This document shows, one piece after another, positions 46,601 through 54,080 of a DNA stretch of 64,000 nucleotides. Origin of the DNA: JAHEJE01 sp965216335 (lineage in GTDB: Bacteria > Pseudomonadota > Alphaproteobacteria > Rhizobiales > Aestuariivirgaceae); NCBI GenBank assembly GCA_965216335.1, contig OZ244154.1:2666001-2730000 (forward strand), read 5' to 3'. Below the pieces are notes generated by a model. It did not search any database and was not told the origin of the DNA. It saw only the letters and a program-made list of their open reading frames with translations. Each line of letters starts with the position of its first letter. Positions within the stretch are counted from its first letter, which is position 1. The position numbers were made by a program, and so were the translations under genes.

Positions 46601-47197
46601 GAACGTCTCGATTATCAGGGCAGTGAACCCGGCCTTGGCCTCGGTCTGTCCATCGTCGAACGCATTGCCAGGATACTCGACCACCCGCTCACCCTGCGCT
46701 CCACTCCTGAAAGAGGAACAGTGTTTACGATTTCTGTTCCGGTTGCCGGAAGCCGTGCCGAGACGGTCCCGGCTGCAAGCAGGCTGTCGCGCTCGGCGAC
46801 CGGCGCTGTTGCCGGGTTGCACGTTCTTGTCATAGACAATGAGCCGACCATACTCGCCGGAATGCAAAGCCTGTTGAGTGGATGGGGCTGCAGCGTAATC
46901 ACGGCCTCCGGTGCTGAAGACGCCCAGGCCGCGGTCGAAACCGGCATCGCAGCCCCCGATCTGATCGTCGCCGACTACCATCTTGGGGCAGGCTTGGACG
47001 GATTGACGGTGATCGAGCGCTTGCGCGAGAGCTTGCACAACCACATACCCGCCATCCTGATCACGGCGGACCGCACCCGAGCGGTGAGCGAACGGGCGGC
47101 CGGGCTCGATGTGATCTATCTGCGCAAGCCGGTAAAACCCGCCGGTCTCAGAACTGCAATGGTCCATACTCTCAAGAGCAAGTTGGCAGCCGAGTAA
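43694..47197 (+). CDS. Sodium:solute symporter-like hybrid histidine kinase, CrbS-like
   Basis: A 1167-residue membrane sensor kinase. Residues 1-520 are an SLC5/PutP-like domain with about 13 helices (IYCTSWTFFGSVGLSARTG, GTRHIDATEHQHGM). A STAC-like linker follows (about 540-620), then a PAS-type domain (about 650-750), a coiled coil, HisKA with phosphoacceptor His811 in ASHDILQPLNAARL, a HATPase_c domain (NLLSNAIKY, DTGPGI, GLGLGLSIV) and a C-terminal receiver with Asp1094 (VADYHLG). This is the CrbS/MxtR architecture, which in Vibrio and Pseudomonas controls acetate use through a LuxR-type partner. Here the partner gene lies just downstream, convergent. GGGAAAAGGG precedes the ATG at 43694. 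Confidence 0.9.
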   Translation: MLSSWTVVVVALAYVGLLFAIASYGDRARALRGSDVWRPLLYALSLAIYCTSWTFFGSVGLSARTGFDFLPIYIGPILMLALGWPVLRFIVEVSKRQNITSIADFISARYGKNQTLGALVAIIAVIGIVPYISLQLKAVSVSLETMLPALNLDQGSAIAGAIGDDVALLVTVAMAGFAILFGTRHIDATEHQHGMIMAIAVESIVKLAAFTVIGLFVLFTLLGGIGPMFDALANHPDIAETFSGDFDGGRWLTMTVLSTFAIILLPRQFHVTVVENSNINDVRRAAWLLPLYLIAINLFVVPIAIAGLITFGPSGVDADTYVLALPVETGHRTFALIALIGGLSAATAMVIIEAVALSIMVCNNIVVPILLSRRGGDEHLYDDMGRALIFIRRAAIVVILILAYSYFQMIGSSAALAQTGLLSFAAVAQFAPSVFGGLIWRRATARGAMAGLIAGFALWTYTLILPTFADAGWLTSAFVNEGLFGFSALRPRMLLNLSFDPLTHGVLWSLLVNVAVYVAVSLLTRQSVVERLQATAFVSPDMPGASASNFRLWRTSVTIDQLQNTVARYLGAERTRRSFAEFAQARQIPLVPGAEADIRMLRFTEHLLASAVGAASSRLVLALMLQRHSPNSRNAVKLLDDASAAIQYNRDLLQSAIDHVRQGIAVFDGNLSLICWNRQFRSLLHLPADMGRVGVPLDEIIRTVVEDGGEDVEGGVATRISKLIDGVEPYQERIHQDGTVLEVRSSAMPDGGLVVTFADITERVLAAEALERRVEERTAELTKLNSELAIAKSDAEAANLGKTRFIAAASHDILQPLNAARLFTSSLLDRSSDSDDHQLVENVDASLESVEEILTTLLDISRLDAGALQPQRSTFPIDETLRALALEVSASLQAKGLTLTVVPSSLNVHTDRRLLRRVLQNLLSNAIKYTPDGRILMGCRRAGDHIRIEVHDTGPGIPEHKQGAVFREFERLDYQGSEPGLGLGLSIVERIARILDHPLTLRSTPERGTVFTISVPVAGSRAETVPAASRLSRSATGAVAGLHVLVIDNEPTILAGMQSLLSGWGCSVITASGAEDAQAAVETGIAAPDLIVADYHLGAGLDGLTVIERLRESLHNHIPAILITADRTRAVSERAAGLDVIYLRKPVKPAGLRTAMVHTLKSKLAAE

Positions 47198-47208
47198 CCG
47201 AGGTGCGG

Positions 47209-47859
47209 CTACCCGGCCAGCAGGTCGCCATCCACCCGCCCGGCGGCAATCACCGCTTGCGTGCGGCTTTCAACGTCGAGCTTTTGCAGGATTGCCGAGA
47301 CGTGTGCCTTGATTGTTGCCTCGGACACCGAAAGCTCGTAGGCAATCTGCTTGTTCAGCAACCCCTCACGCAGCATCATCAGTACCCGCATCTGCTGTGG
47401 TGTCAGTTTTGTCAGGCGCAGCGCGATTTCATCGGCCTGACTGTCATCGCTGGCATCGAGGTCGACCCCCTCGGGCACCCACACCTCGCCGTTCAGGATT
47501 GCCTGCACCGCCTGTTGCATGTCTGCCACCGGTAGCGACTTGGAGATGAAACCCATGGCGCCCAGCTCAATCGCCCGCCGCACAGTCTGGTCCTCGTCGC
47601 TCGCCGAAACCACCGCCACGGGGATTGCCGGAAACTGAGCACGCAAATAGACCAGTCCGGAAAAGCCCTGCACACCGGGCATCTTGAGATCAAGCAGCAC
47701 CAGGTCGACATTGTCATTGTCGTGCAGCGCTGACGTTACCTCGCTCAGTGATCCTGTCTGGACGATGTTTGCTGTGTCGAACAAACCGGCCAGGGTCAAT
47801 TTCAAGGCGTCACGAAACAGCGGATGATCGTCCGCGATAACGAATCGGTAATCAGTCAT
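47209..47859 (-). CDS. LuxR/NarL-type response regulator, CrbR-like
   Basis: A 216-residue regulator. The receiver domain (1-120) has VIADDHPLF, phosphoacceptor Asp57 in LVLLDLKMPG, and Lys in FISKSL. The C-terminal LuxR helix-turn-helix (about 150-212) reads LTPQQMRVLMMLREGLLNKQIAYELSVSEATIKAH. It is the likely partner of the adjacent symporter-kinase; the two genes end 11 bases apart in convergent orientation. In gammaproteobacteria the homologue activates acetyl-CoA synthetase, but no acs gene is in the window. The start at 47859 (MTDYRFVIADD) has GGGGATCAGAGA upstream; upstream in-frame codons look non-coding. Confidence 0.9.
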   Translation of the reverse strand: MTDYRFVIADDHPLFRDALKLTLAGLFDTANIVQTGSLSEVTSALHDNDNVDLVLLDLKMPGVQGFSGLVYLRAQFPAIPVAVVSASDEDQTVRRAIELGAMGFISKSLPVADMQQAVQAILNGEVWVPEGVDLDASDDSQADEIALRLTKLTPQQMRVLMMLREGLLNKQIAYELSVSEATIKAHVSAILQKLDVESRTQAVIAAGRVDGDLLAG

Positions 47860-48327
47860 TCTCTGATCCCCAGGCACCCCTCTGTGCCGGTTGCAGTGTG
47901 GACCGCAACGCTCCCCGGCACGTAGGTTAACCAGACAGCCTCCATTCTCCAAGCCCGATTTATCTTGGGTCAAAAAGCACTGGAAAAACCGATAGTTATG
48001 CGCGCCACGCATGGCTGACATGAATAGTCAGACCTTGCGTTGAACCGCAGTCGGCGCCAAATGACGCTGATGTTGCGGCGCAATATGATTGCTAGCCGCG
48101 GGATAGTTCAATGAGGTTTGTCATGAGGGTATTCAGTCTCTTTCAGCTAATCGGTGAAGGCTTGACGCGCGGTGTTTCGTTGTTCCTCACCGGCCGGCAC
48201 GGCTTCGTCGAGGAGGTCTCTATTCCCCGTCTTGACGGCTATCGGCGGCGCTAGTGCATTTTTCAGGATATCGCCCACATCTGCCACCTTGGTCATTGGG
48301 ATGCCGACGGGCGGCACTGTCTGCCGG
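47860..48327. other. 468-base region with at most a small open frame
   Basis: Between the regulator gene and the crotonase gene. The part next to 47860 should hold the regulator's promoter. A short inverted repeat (CTGAC/GTCAG) lies near 48015-48035. One 43-codon frame on the plus strand is listed separately. An overlapping minus-strand frame (48147-48296, 49 codons) lacks a ribosome-binding site. No RNA gene or terminator is evident. Confidence 0.5.
48123..48254 (+). CDS. Possible 43-residue small protein
   Basis: ATG at 48123 preceded by TGAGG six bases upstream; the frame ends with TAG at 48252-48254. The product begins MRVFSLFQLIGEGLTRGVSL and ends in RRR, with an amphipathic first half. 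I do not recognise it. It is the only open frame here with a plausible ribosome-binding site, but it is short and could be chance. Confidence 0.35.
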   Translation: MRVFSLFQLIGEGLTRGVSLFLTGRHGFVEEVSIPRLDGYRRR

Positions 48328-49173
48328 TCAGTCCGCCAATGGCGTGTCGTTCGGTAATCCGGCAAACGTGGCCTCCTCCTTTGATTTTTGTGCCATGACA
48401 GCTCTGCGCATATCGTCCAGGTCGAGCATTCCCGCCTGCCACACCGCAATCTGATCAAGCGTGTCCGCCGTGCTGTGGTCCTGGGCGAAATTCAGGATGC
48501 GCTTCGATCCCCATACGGCGAGCGGCGACTTTGCGGCAATCCTGCTTGCCACATCCCGGCAATGCTCAAGCAGCTGTTCGGCATCCGGCAACACGCCGTT
48601 CACCAGCCCGATGGCCTGTGCGCGGTCGGCGAAGAGCCGGTCACCCGTAAAGGCCAATTCACGTGCTACACCGTCCGGGATCAGTCGTTGCAGCCGGGGG
48701 AAGGTGCCCAGATCCGCGGTCATCGCTAGATTGATTTCGTGGATGGTGAAGAATGCATCCTGGCTGGCAAACCGGATGTCACAGGCGCTCACCATGTCGA
48801 CACCGCCACCGATGCAGCCACCCTGAACGGCGGCAATGACCGGAAACCGGGCGTTCGCCAGGCACGAAAAACTCTGTTGCAGCCGTGCGACCAACTGCAT
48901 CAGTTGTGCCCGCGCCCGTCCCTGGCCTTGTGAGGTATCTGGCGCCAGTCCGGCAAAGACTGAAAGGTCCATACCGGCGGTGAAGTGTTTACCTTTGGAC
49001 GAGATCAGCAAGACCCGCACATCTTCGCACTGCTCAAGCCCGTCGATGGCTTGCGGCAGCTCGCGCCAGAATGCCGGCACCATGCTGTTCAGTTTATCCG
49101 GCCTGTTCAGCCGCAAGTGGGCGACGTGTTTTTCGACATCCACTTCAAAACATTGCCATGCCATCGCTGCCAT
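48328..49173 (-). CDS. Crotonase-family protein, dienoyl-CoA isomerase-like
   Basis: A 281-residue enoyl-CoA hydratase/isomerase superfamily member. The oxyanion-hole segments are GKHFTAGMDLSVFAG and AAVQGGCIGGGVDMVSACDIRFA. The following AFFTIHEINLAMTADLGTFPRL has the Glu/Asp pair that in mammalian ECH1 performs delta(3,5)-delta(2,4)-dienoyl-CoA isomerisation, so this is more likely an isomerase for unsaturated fatty-acid oxidation than a plain hydratase. Minus-strand single gene; the neighbouring acetate-type two-component system may control it, which is speculation. Confidence 0.85.
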   Translation of the reverse strand: MAAMAWQCFEVDVEKHVAHLRLNRPDKLNSMVPAFWRELPQAIDGLEQCEDVRVLLISSKGKHFTAGMDLSVFAGLAPDTSQGQGRARAQLMQLVARLQQSFSCLANARFPVIAAVQGGCIGGGVDMVSACDIRFASQDAFFTIHEINLAMTADLGTFPRLQRLIPDGVARELAFTGDRLFADRAQAIGLVNGVLPDAEQLLEHCRDVASRIAAKSPLAVWGSKRILNFAQDHSTADTLDQIAVWQAGMLDLDDMRRAVMAQKSKEEATFAGLPNDTPLAD

Positions 49174-49594
49174 TCTCCTTGTTCCGACGTCCGTTTTTTA
49201 ACCCGCGTTTTCCGAAGGTGCCAATGACGAAGTTTGTCCGCTTACGGATGAAGTCGCCAGCGTTAACCGAATAGCCGCAATTTCGTCATTGTTCGGACAA
49301 TCTGATGCCGATGTCCGACGGCACCTTAGTCGACGTGGCGGAGGGTAAGAGGCTGAGTATGGCAGCCGAGATTTCCCTTCAAGAATGGATTTGACGGCGT
49401 CTGCACAGGATGCCGTGCGGGTGGGCTTTCGCCGCCCGAAGAAAAAGAACGGCCGCGTGGCTCCTGTCGCCGTCCCGAGCACGCGCGCGCCAGGCCCGTC
49501 CGCCCAGCGGACGGGCCGCCCTCTTTCCTTCACCAGCCGCTTGTCATGCCGGTATGTGCTGTGACCGCAGATCAGCGCGCCGGTACCACCTGAT
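49174..49594. other. 421-base region with a GC-rich hairpin, no gene seen
   Basis: No convincing frame on either strand. A perfect 10-bp stem (49493-49502 with 49508-49517, loop CCCAG) lies about 80 bases past the stop of the minus-strand gene at 49595. It has no adjacent T run on either strand, so it may slow exonucleases or aid factor-dependent termination rather than being an intrinsic terminator. The upstream part may hold the promoter of the crotonase gene. Confidence 0.5.
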
Positions 49595-50053
49595 TCAGAT
49601 ATCCTTGTCCTGCGGTTCCCGCAGGGTCCTTGCGAACTCCATGAACCGCCGCATGGTCTTTTCAAAAAAGCCCATGATCTGCTCGAATTCCTCATCGCTT
49701 GGCAGTTCCAAGCCATCACGCTTGGTGTCGGATCTTGTCCGCAGCGATTTCTCCAACGCCGCTATGCGCTTGTGCAGTTGTCGGTTTTCTGCGGCCAAAC
49801 GGTCGACGCGCTTGATCAGCGCATCACGCTCCTTGTCGAGGCTGTGGCACGTCCACACCGCATTGACGCGCCGGCAGTGCGACACCGATCCGGTGGCGCT
49901 GTCGAGGCGCACGAAGCCGTCATCCGTCCGCTGCAGCTGGTAACGCCCGGCATCCTGTCCGCTGGCCGGCCCGCCCGGCAACGCCAGCCCGGCAAGGCCG
50001 GCCGCGGCGATGCCGATCAATCTTGCCGCGCTGCGTTGTTTGAACGTGGTCAT
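49595..50053 (-). CDS. Exported coiled-coil protein of unknown function
   Basis: A 152-residue protein with a Sec signal peptide (KQRSAARLIGIAAAGLAGLALPGGPASGQ). The mature part has a small domain with two cysteines (SHCRRVNAVWTCHSL) that could form a disulfide, then a coiled coil (residues about 75-110, DKERDALIKRVDRLAAENRQLHKRIAALEKSL) and a charged tail. I recognise similar unnamed proteins in Hyphomicrobiales but no function. It is divergent from the amino-acid binding-protein gene. Confidence 0.7.
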   Translation of the reverse strand: MTTFKQRSAARLIGIAAAGLAGLALPGGPASGQDAGRYQLQRTDDGFVRLDSATGSVSHCRRVNAVWTCHSLDKERDALIKRVDRLAAENRQLHKRIAALEKSLRTRSDTKRDGLELPSDEEFEQIMGFFEKTMRRFMEFARTLREPQDKDI

Positions 50054-50261
50054 CGTCCATCCTCCAGTGCCGCCCGCCTCAATCTAGCAGAAGCAGTGCC
50101 GTTGCTCCAATGACTGGACGGGATACCAAAAATTGTCGATACTACGGCCATGTGTCGGGAACGCGCCGGCTTGGGCGAAGCCACTTTTTGCGCGGGACCG
50201 GCACCCTGTGAATGATTCGATCAAGAACATCATGCAAATGATGAGAGGGAGTTTTTTGACA

Positions 50262-51035
50262 ATGAAGATCCTGAAGACACTTACCGCAGCGGCCGTAGCG
50301 GTTGCCATGTTATCCGGCGCGGCCATGGCCGAAATGAAAAAGGTGCGCATTGGCACCGAAGGTGCCTACCCGCCTTTCAATTTCACTGATTCCGACGGCA
50401 ATCTGAAAGGCTTCGACATCGATATTTCCAAGGCCCTGTGTGAGAAGATGAAGGTCGAGTGCACCTTTGTTGCTCAGGACTGGGACGGCATCATCCCCGC
50501 CCTGCTGGCCAAGAAGTACGACGCCATCATCGCCTCCATGTCGATCACCGAAGAGCGCATGAAGAAGGTCGACTTCACCAACAAGTACTACAACACCCCG
50601 GCCAAGTTCGTCATGAAGAAGGATGCCGGCCACACCGACTTCACGCCGGCGGGCATGAAAGGCAAGGTGATCGGGGCGCAATCCTCGACGACCCACTCCA
50701 GCTTTCTTGAAGACAATTTCAAGGACAGCGAGATCAAGCTGTATGGCACCCAGGATGAAGCCAATGCCGATCTCGCTGCCGGCCGCCTCGACGCCATAAT
50801 GGCCGACAGTGTCGTCATGTGGGAATGGGTAACCAAGACCGACGATGGCAAGTGCTGCGAGCAGGTTGGACCCGGCTTTGTCGATGAAAAGTGGTTCGGC
50901 AAGGGCGCCGGCATCGCTATCCGCAAGGGCGAGACCGAGCTGCGCGACATGCTCAACAAAGCCATCGACGAGATCGTTGCCGACGGCACCTATCAGAAGA
51001 TCAACGAGCAGTATTTCCCGTTCTCGGTCTACTGA
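50262..51035 (+). CDS. Polar amino-acid ABC transporter, periplasmic binding protein
   Basis: A 257-residue family-3 solute-binding protein with a Sec signal peptide (MKILKTLTAAAVAVAMLSGAAMA). The mature start VRIGTEGAYPPFNFTDSDGNLKGFDIDI and the segment CEKMKVECTFVAQDWDGIIPALLAKKYDAII resemble lysine/arginine/ornithine and histidine binding proteins, including the conserved Cys pair near residue 60. It should capture a basic or polar amino acid. A strong terminator-like hairpin separates it from the permease genes, so it is probably made in excess over them. Confidence 0.9.
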   Translation: MKILKTLTAAAVAVAMLSGAAMAEMKKVRIGTEGAYPPFNFTDSDGNLKGFDIDISKALCEKMKVECTFVAQDWDGIIPALLAKKYDAIIASMSITEERMKKVDFTNKYYNTPAKFVMKKDAGHTDFTPAGMKGKVIGAQSSTTHSSFLEDNFKDSEIKLYGTQDEANADLAAGRLDAIMADSVVMWEWVTKTDDGKCCEQVGPGFVDEKWFGKGAGIAIRKGETELRDMLNKAIDEIVADGTYQKINEQYFPFSVY

Positions 51036-51084
51036 GTCTTCAATGTTGCGCTTTGAGTGGTTTTACGCCACTCTGTAGACGATG

Positions 51085-51121
51085 CGGCTGGCAGTTCCAA
51101 ACAGGCTGCCAGCCGTTTTTT
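51085..51121 (+). terminator. Intrinsic terminator/attenuator between binding protein and permeases
   Basis: A perfect 10-bp stem (51085-51094 with 51106-51115), 11-base loop and six Ts. It lies 50 bases after the binding-protein stop and 41 bases before the permease start, so only part of the transcripts should reach the permeases. Confidence 0.88.
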
Positions 51122-51161
51122 GCTGAAGAGGGGCAGCATTGGCTGGGGCGATGGCAACGCG

Positions 51162-51866
51162 ATGGAATATTTGAAGCTCTTGTCCTTCGGGCCTGGCGGC
51201 TGGGGCGATGAGCTTCTGCAGGGCCTTTGGATAACCGTCACATTGGCGCTGGCGACGCTGCCGTTCGGCCTGATCGGCGGGCTGCTGATCGCCATGGGCA
51301 AGAACACCGGCGAAAAGTCGCTTGTCCTCGCCGCCAACGTCTTCACCACCATTTTCCGCGGCCTGCCCGAATTGCTCACCCTGTTCATCGTCTATTATGG
51401 CGGCCAGATCGCTCTGCAGAAATTCGTCAATTTGTTCACCGACACCTATGTCGAAGTGAACGGGTTCGTGGCCGGCATGATAGCCCTCGGTCTGGTGTTC
51501 GCCGCTTTTGCCAGCGAGGTTTTCCTGAGTGCCTTCCGCGGCATTCCCAAGGGCCAGAACGAGGCCGCGCATGCCCTCGGGCTGAGCAGGTTTCATGCCT
51601 TCAGGCTAATTGTTCTGCCGCAATTGATCAGGCTGGCGCTGCCGGGGTTGTCCAATCTCTGGCAGGTTCATCTCAAGGGCACATCTTTGGTCTCGGTGAT
51701 TGCACTCGATGATCTGATCCGCAAGTCTCAGATTGCTGTCGGCAACACCAAGGAACCGCTGTTCTTCTTCTCCGTCGTCTGCCTGGTGTATGTCGCCATG
51801 ACGCTTGCCTCGTCACGCAGCCTGGCGGTGGTTGAGAACCGGCTGAACCGCGGTCACAAGAGGTAG
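51162..51866 (+). CDS. Polar amino-acid ABC transporter permease (HisQ-type)
   Basis: A 234-residue inner-membrane permease with about five helices. The ITVTLALATLPFGLIGGLLIAMG start and the coupling loop AFRGIPKGQNEAAHALGLSRFHAFRLIVLPQLIRLALPG are those of the HisQ/GlnP family. It pairs with the next gene product to form a heteromeric pore. The start at 51162 lacks a strong Shine-Dalgarno, and a short upstream in-frame extension without ATG is possible. The gap to the next permease is 4 bases. Confidence 0.9.
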   Translation: MEYLKLLSFGPGGWGDELLQGLWITVTLALATLPFGLIGGLLIAMGKNTGEKSLVLAANVFTTIFRGLPELLTLFIVYYGGQIALQKFVNLFTDTYVEVNGFVAGMIALGLVFAAFASEVFLSAFRGIPKGQNEAAHALGLSRFHAFRLIVLPQLIRLALPGLSNLWQVHLKGTSLVSVIALDDLIRKSQIAVGNTKEPLFFFSVVCLVYVAMTLASSRSLAVVENRLNRGHKR

Positions 51867-51870
51867 CGCC

Positions 51871-52713
51871 ATGGCCGTTCAGGATGTCACCACCACGACC
51901 ACCCGGCCACCGGCGCCGCCACGCACCTGGACCACGGCCCGTATCCTTGGTAACGGCCTAACCGGCCTTTGGATCGCCCTTGGAGCCTTCCTGATGTGGT
52001 CGCTGACGGCAGACTTCGACAGCGAGACATTCGGCCGGTACGGACCGCGCATGCTGCAGGGGTTCTGGCTGACGGTCAAAATTGTGGTGATTTCGGTTGC
52101 ACTTGGCAGCATGCTGGCCTTGCCGGTTGCACTGGCCCGCATGAGCTCAAACCCGCTGCTCAAGGTGCCGGCCATCGCCTTTATCGAGTTTTTCCGCGGC
52201 ACACCGCTGCTGGCGCAGCTGTTTCTGGCCTACTACGGCGCCGGCCAGATGCGCGAGGAGCTCGAAGCCATCGGCCTTTGGTGGTTCTTCCGCGACGCGT
52301 TCAACTGCTGCATGCTGTCGTTCACGCTCAATTCCGGCGCCTACCAGGCCGAAATCCTGCGCGGCGCCATTTCCGCTGTACCGACCGGTCAGACCGAAGC
52401 CGCCAACAGCATGGGCCTGAGCCGCGCCGTCACCTTCTTCAAGATCATCCTGCCGCAGGCCCTGATCACCGCCCTGCGCCCGCTCGGCAACGAGATCATC
52501 TTCATGATCAAGAGTTCGGCCATCGCCAGCATCGTCACCATCCTCGATTTGATGGGTGAGACCAAACTGGCATTCTCGCGCAGCTACAATTTCGACGTCT
52601 ACATCTGGGCTGCGATCATGTACCTGGTCATGGTCGAGGCCTTGCGGGTCACCTGGGATTGGCTGGAGCGCCGCCTGACCCGTCACCTGCGCATGCCCAA
52701 CCAGAAAGACTGA
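51871..52713 (+). CDS. Polar amino-acid ABC transporter permease (HisM-type)
   Basis: A 280-residue permease. A cytoplasmic start of about 30 residues rich in Thr/Pro (VTTTTTRPPAPPRTW) precedes the helices. The HisM-type features are GFWLTVKIVVISVALGSMLALPVALAR, FIEFFRGTPLLAQLFLAYYG and the coupling loop GAISAVPTGQTEAANSMGLSRAVTFFKIILPQ. No ATP-binding subunit gene follows; the next gene is on the other strand. The ATPase must be encoded elsewhere. Confidence 0.9.
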   Translation: MAVQDVTTTTTRPPAPPRTWTTARILGNGLTGLWIALGAFLMWSLTADFDSETFGRYGPRMLQGFWLTVKIVVISVALGSMLALPVALARMSSNPLLKVPAIAFIEFFRGTPLLAQLFLAYYGAGQMREELEAIGLWWFFRDAFNCCMLSFTLNSGAYQAEILRGAISAVPTGQTEAANSMGLSRAVTFFKIILPQALITALRPLGNEIIFMIKSSAIASIVTILDLMGETKLAFSRSYNFDVYIWAAIMYLVMVEALRVTWDWLERRLTRHLRMPNQKD

Positions 52714-52736
52714 CGCCGCGAACTGCTTTGGAAAGA

Positions 52737-52961
52737 TCAGGTCCCGCCAGGTGGGTCGGGTTCCGGCTGTCCCATCCACCTGATGATCTTCATCACGATC
52801 GGCAGCCAGCCGAGGCCGAGCACGATGAAGGCCGGCAGCTGCACCCAAACAGGCACATCGATCAACAGCCGTGCGCCGACAACCATGGCAATCAGGCTGT
52901 ACAGACACAGGACCAAGACCGTAGCGACCACTCCGACGAATTTGCGCGTGCGTATTCCCAT
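52737..52961 (-). CDS. DUF2842 family small membrane protein
   Basis: A 74-residue protein with two membrane helices (VGVVATVLVLCLYSLIAMVVGARLL and LPAFIVLGLGWLPIVMKIIRWM). The start MGIRTRKFVG and the closing WLPIVMKIIRWM match DUF2842, a family confined to alphaproteobacteria with no known function. An alternative start 30 bases upstream is less likely. It sits head to head with the heme A synthase gene, 93 bases apart, so a shared promoter region is possible. Confidence 0.78.
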   Translation of the reverse strand: MGIRTRKFVGVVATVLVLCLYSLIAMVVGARLLIDVPVWVQLPAFIVLGLGWLPIVMKIIRWMGQPEPDPPGGT

Positions 52962-53054
52962 GGGCGATGCTGATACAGATTGGCCGGGCAACCTACAAGG
53001 GGTGCGGCGCTTGGATCAGTTGCCGTCAGGCGCCGCACCGGCTATCCCGGCACC

Positions 53055-54080
53055 ATGAACGCCGTGACACAACAACAGCTCAATGCCGAACCGCTCATTC
53101 GTGGTTGGCTCTATTTCGTCGCTTTCCTGGTCTTCGCCATGGTTATCGTCGGCGGCGCCACCCGTCTGACCGATTCAGGCCTGTCGATCACCGAATGGCT
53201 GCCGATCCTCGGCGCCATTCCGCCGCTCAGCGATGCCGACTGGGCCGTGGCCTTTGAGAAGTACAAGCAGATCCCGGAATACAAGATCATCAACCGCGGC
53301 ATGTCGCTGGATGAGTTCAAGTTCATCTACTGGTGGGAATGGGGTCACCGCTTCCTCGGCCGCTTCATCGGTCTCGCCTTTGCCGTCCCGCTGGCGTTCT
53401 TCTGGCTCACCGGCCGCATTGCCCGCGATCGCCTGCCCGGCCTGATCGGTCTGCTGGTGCTCGGCGGCCTGCAGGGCGCGCTCGGCTGGTACATGGTGAT
53501 GAGCGGACTGGTCGAGCGTACCGACGTCTCTCAGTATCGCCTCGCCGCCCACCTGACGCTGGCGGCGGTGATCTTTGCCGCCATTGTCTGGGTGGCGCTC
53601 GGCTACGGCCGCAAGCGCCTGCGGCTACCGCCCTCGGTCATTCATTTCATCATCGTGCTGGTTTTCGTCCAGATCGCCGCCGGCGCCTTCGTTGCCGGTA
53701 TTGATGCCGGTATGGCCTACAACACCTGGCCGCTGATGGATGGCTCCATCGTTCCGGACGGCCTTGCAGTCATGCAGCCGGCCTGGGTCAACCTGTTCGA
53801 GAATGCCCTCACGGTACAGTTCGCGCACCGCATGCTGGCCTACCTGATCGCGTTGGTTGTGCTGGCCTACACCCTGTCCTGCATGCCCGGGTTTCATGGC
53901 GATGAGCGCAGCTCGGCTGTGGCGTTGCTCCTCATCACCGCTGTCCAGATCGCTCTGGGCATCTGGACGTTGCTCGCCCAGGTACCGATTTCGCTCGGCC
54001 TGCTGCATCAGGGCGGGGCGCTGGTGCTGCTGGCCGTCGCGCTGTACCACCTTCACTGCTTGTCGCTGCGCCGCGCGTGA
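53055..54080 (+). CDS. ctaA: Heme A synthase (COX15/CtaA)
   Basis: A 341-residue eight-helix membrane enzyme that oxidises the C8 methyl of heme O to heme A for aa3-type cytochrome oxidase. The conserved histidines lie in WWEWGHRFLGR, RLAAHLTLA, VQFAHRMLAY and GLLHQGGAL. GGATRLTDSGLSITEW and AYNTWPLMDGSIVP are typical of the COX15-like type. The start at 53055 (MNAVTQQQ) is the usual one. Its last 28 bases overlap the end of a convergent gene. The CycM-like cytochrome at 12.8 kb would serve the same respiratory branch. Confidence 0.94.
   Translation: MNAVTQQQLNAEPLIRGWLYFVAFLVFAMVIVGGATRLTDSGLSITEWLPILGAIPPLSDADWAVAFEKYKQIPEYKIINRGMSLDEFKFIYWWEWGHRFLGRFIGLAFAVPLAFFWLTGRIARDRLPGLIGLLVLGGLQGALGWYMVMSGLVERTDVSQYRLAAHLTLAAVIFAAIVWVALGYGRKRLRLPPSVIHFIIVLVFVQIAAGAFVAGIDAGMAYNTWPLMDGSIVPDGLAVMQPAWVNLFENALTVQFAHRMLAYLIALVVLAYTLSCMPGFHGDERSSAVALLLITAVQIALGIWTLLAQVPISLGLLHQGGALVLLAVALYHLHCLSLRRA

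Noticed and set aside
49493..49517. Intrinsic terminator after the coiled-coil protein gene
   Set aside because: Perfect stem but no T run on either strand, so not called as an intrinsic terminator.
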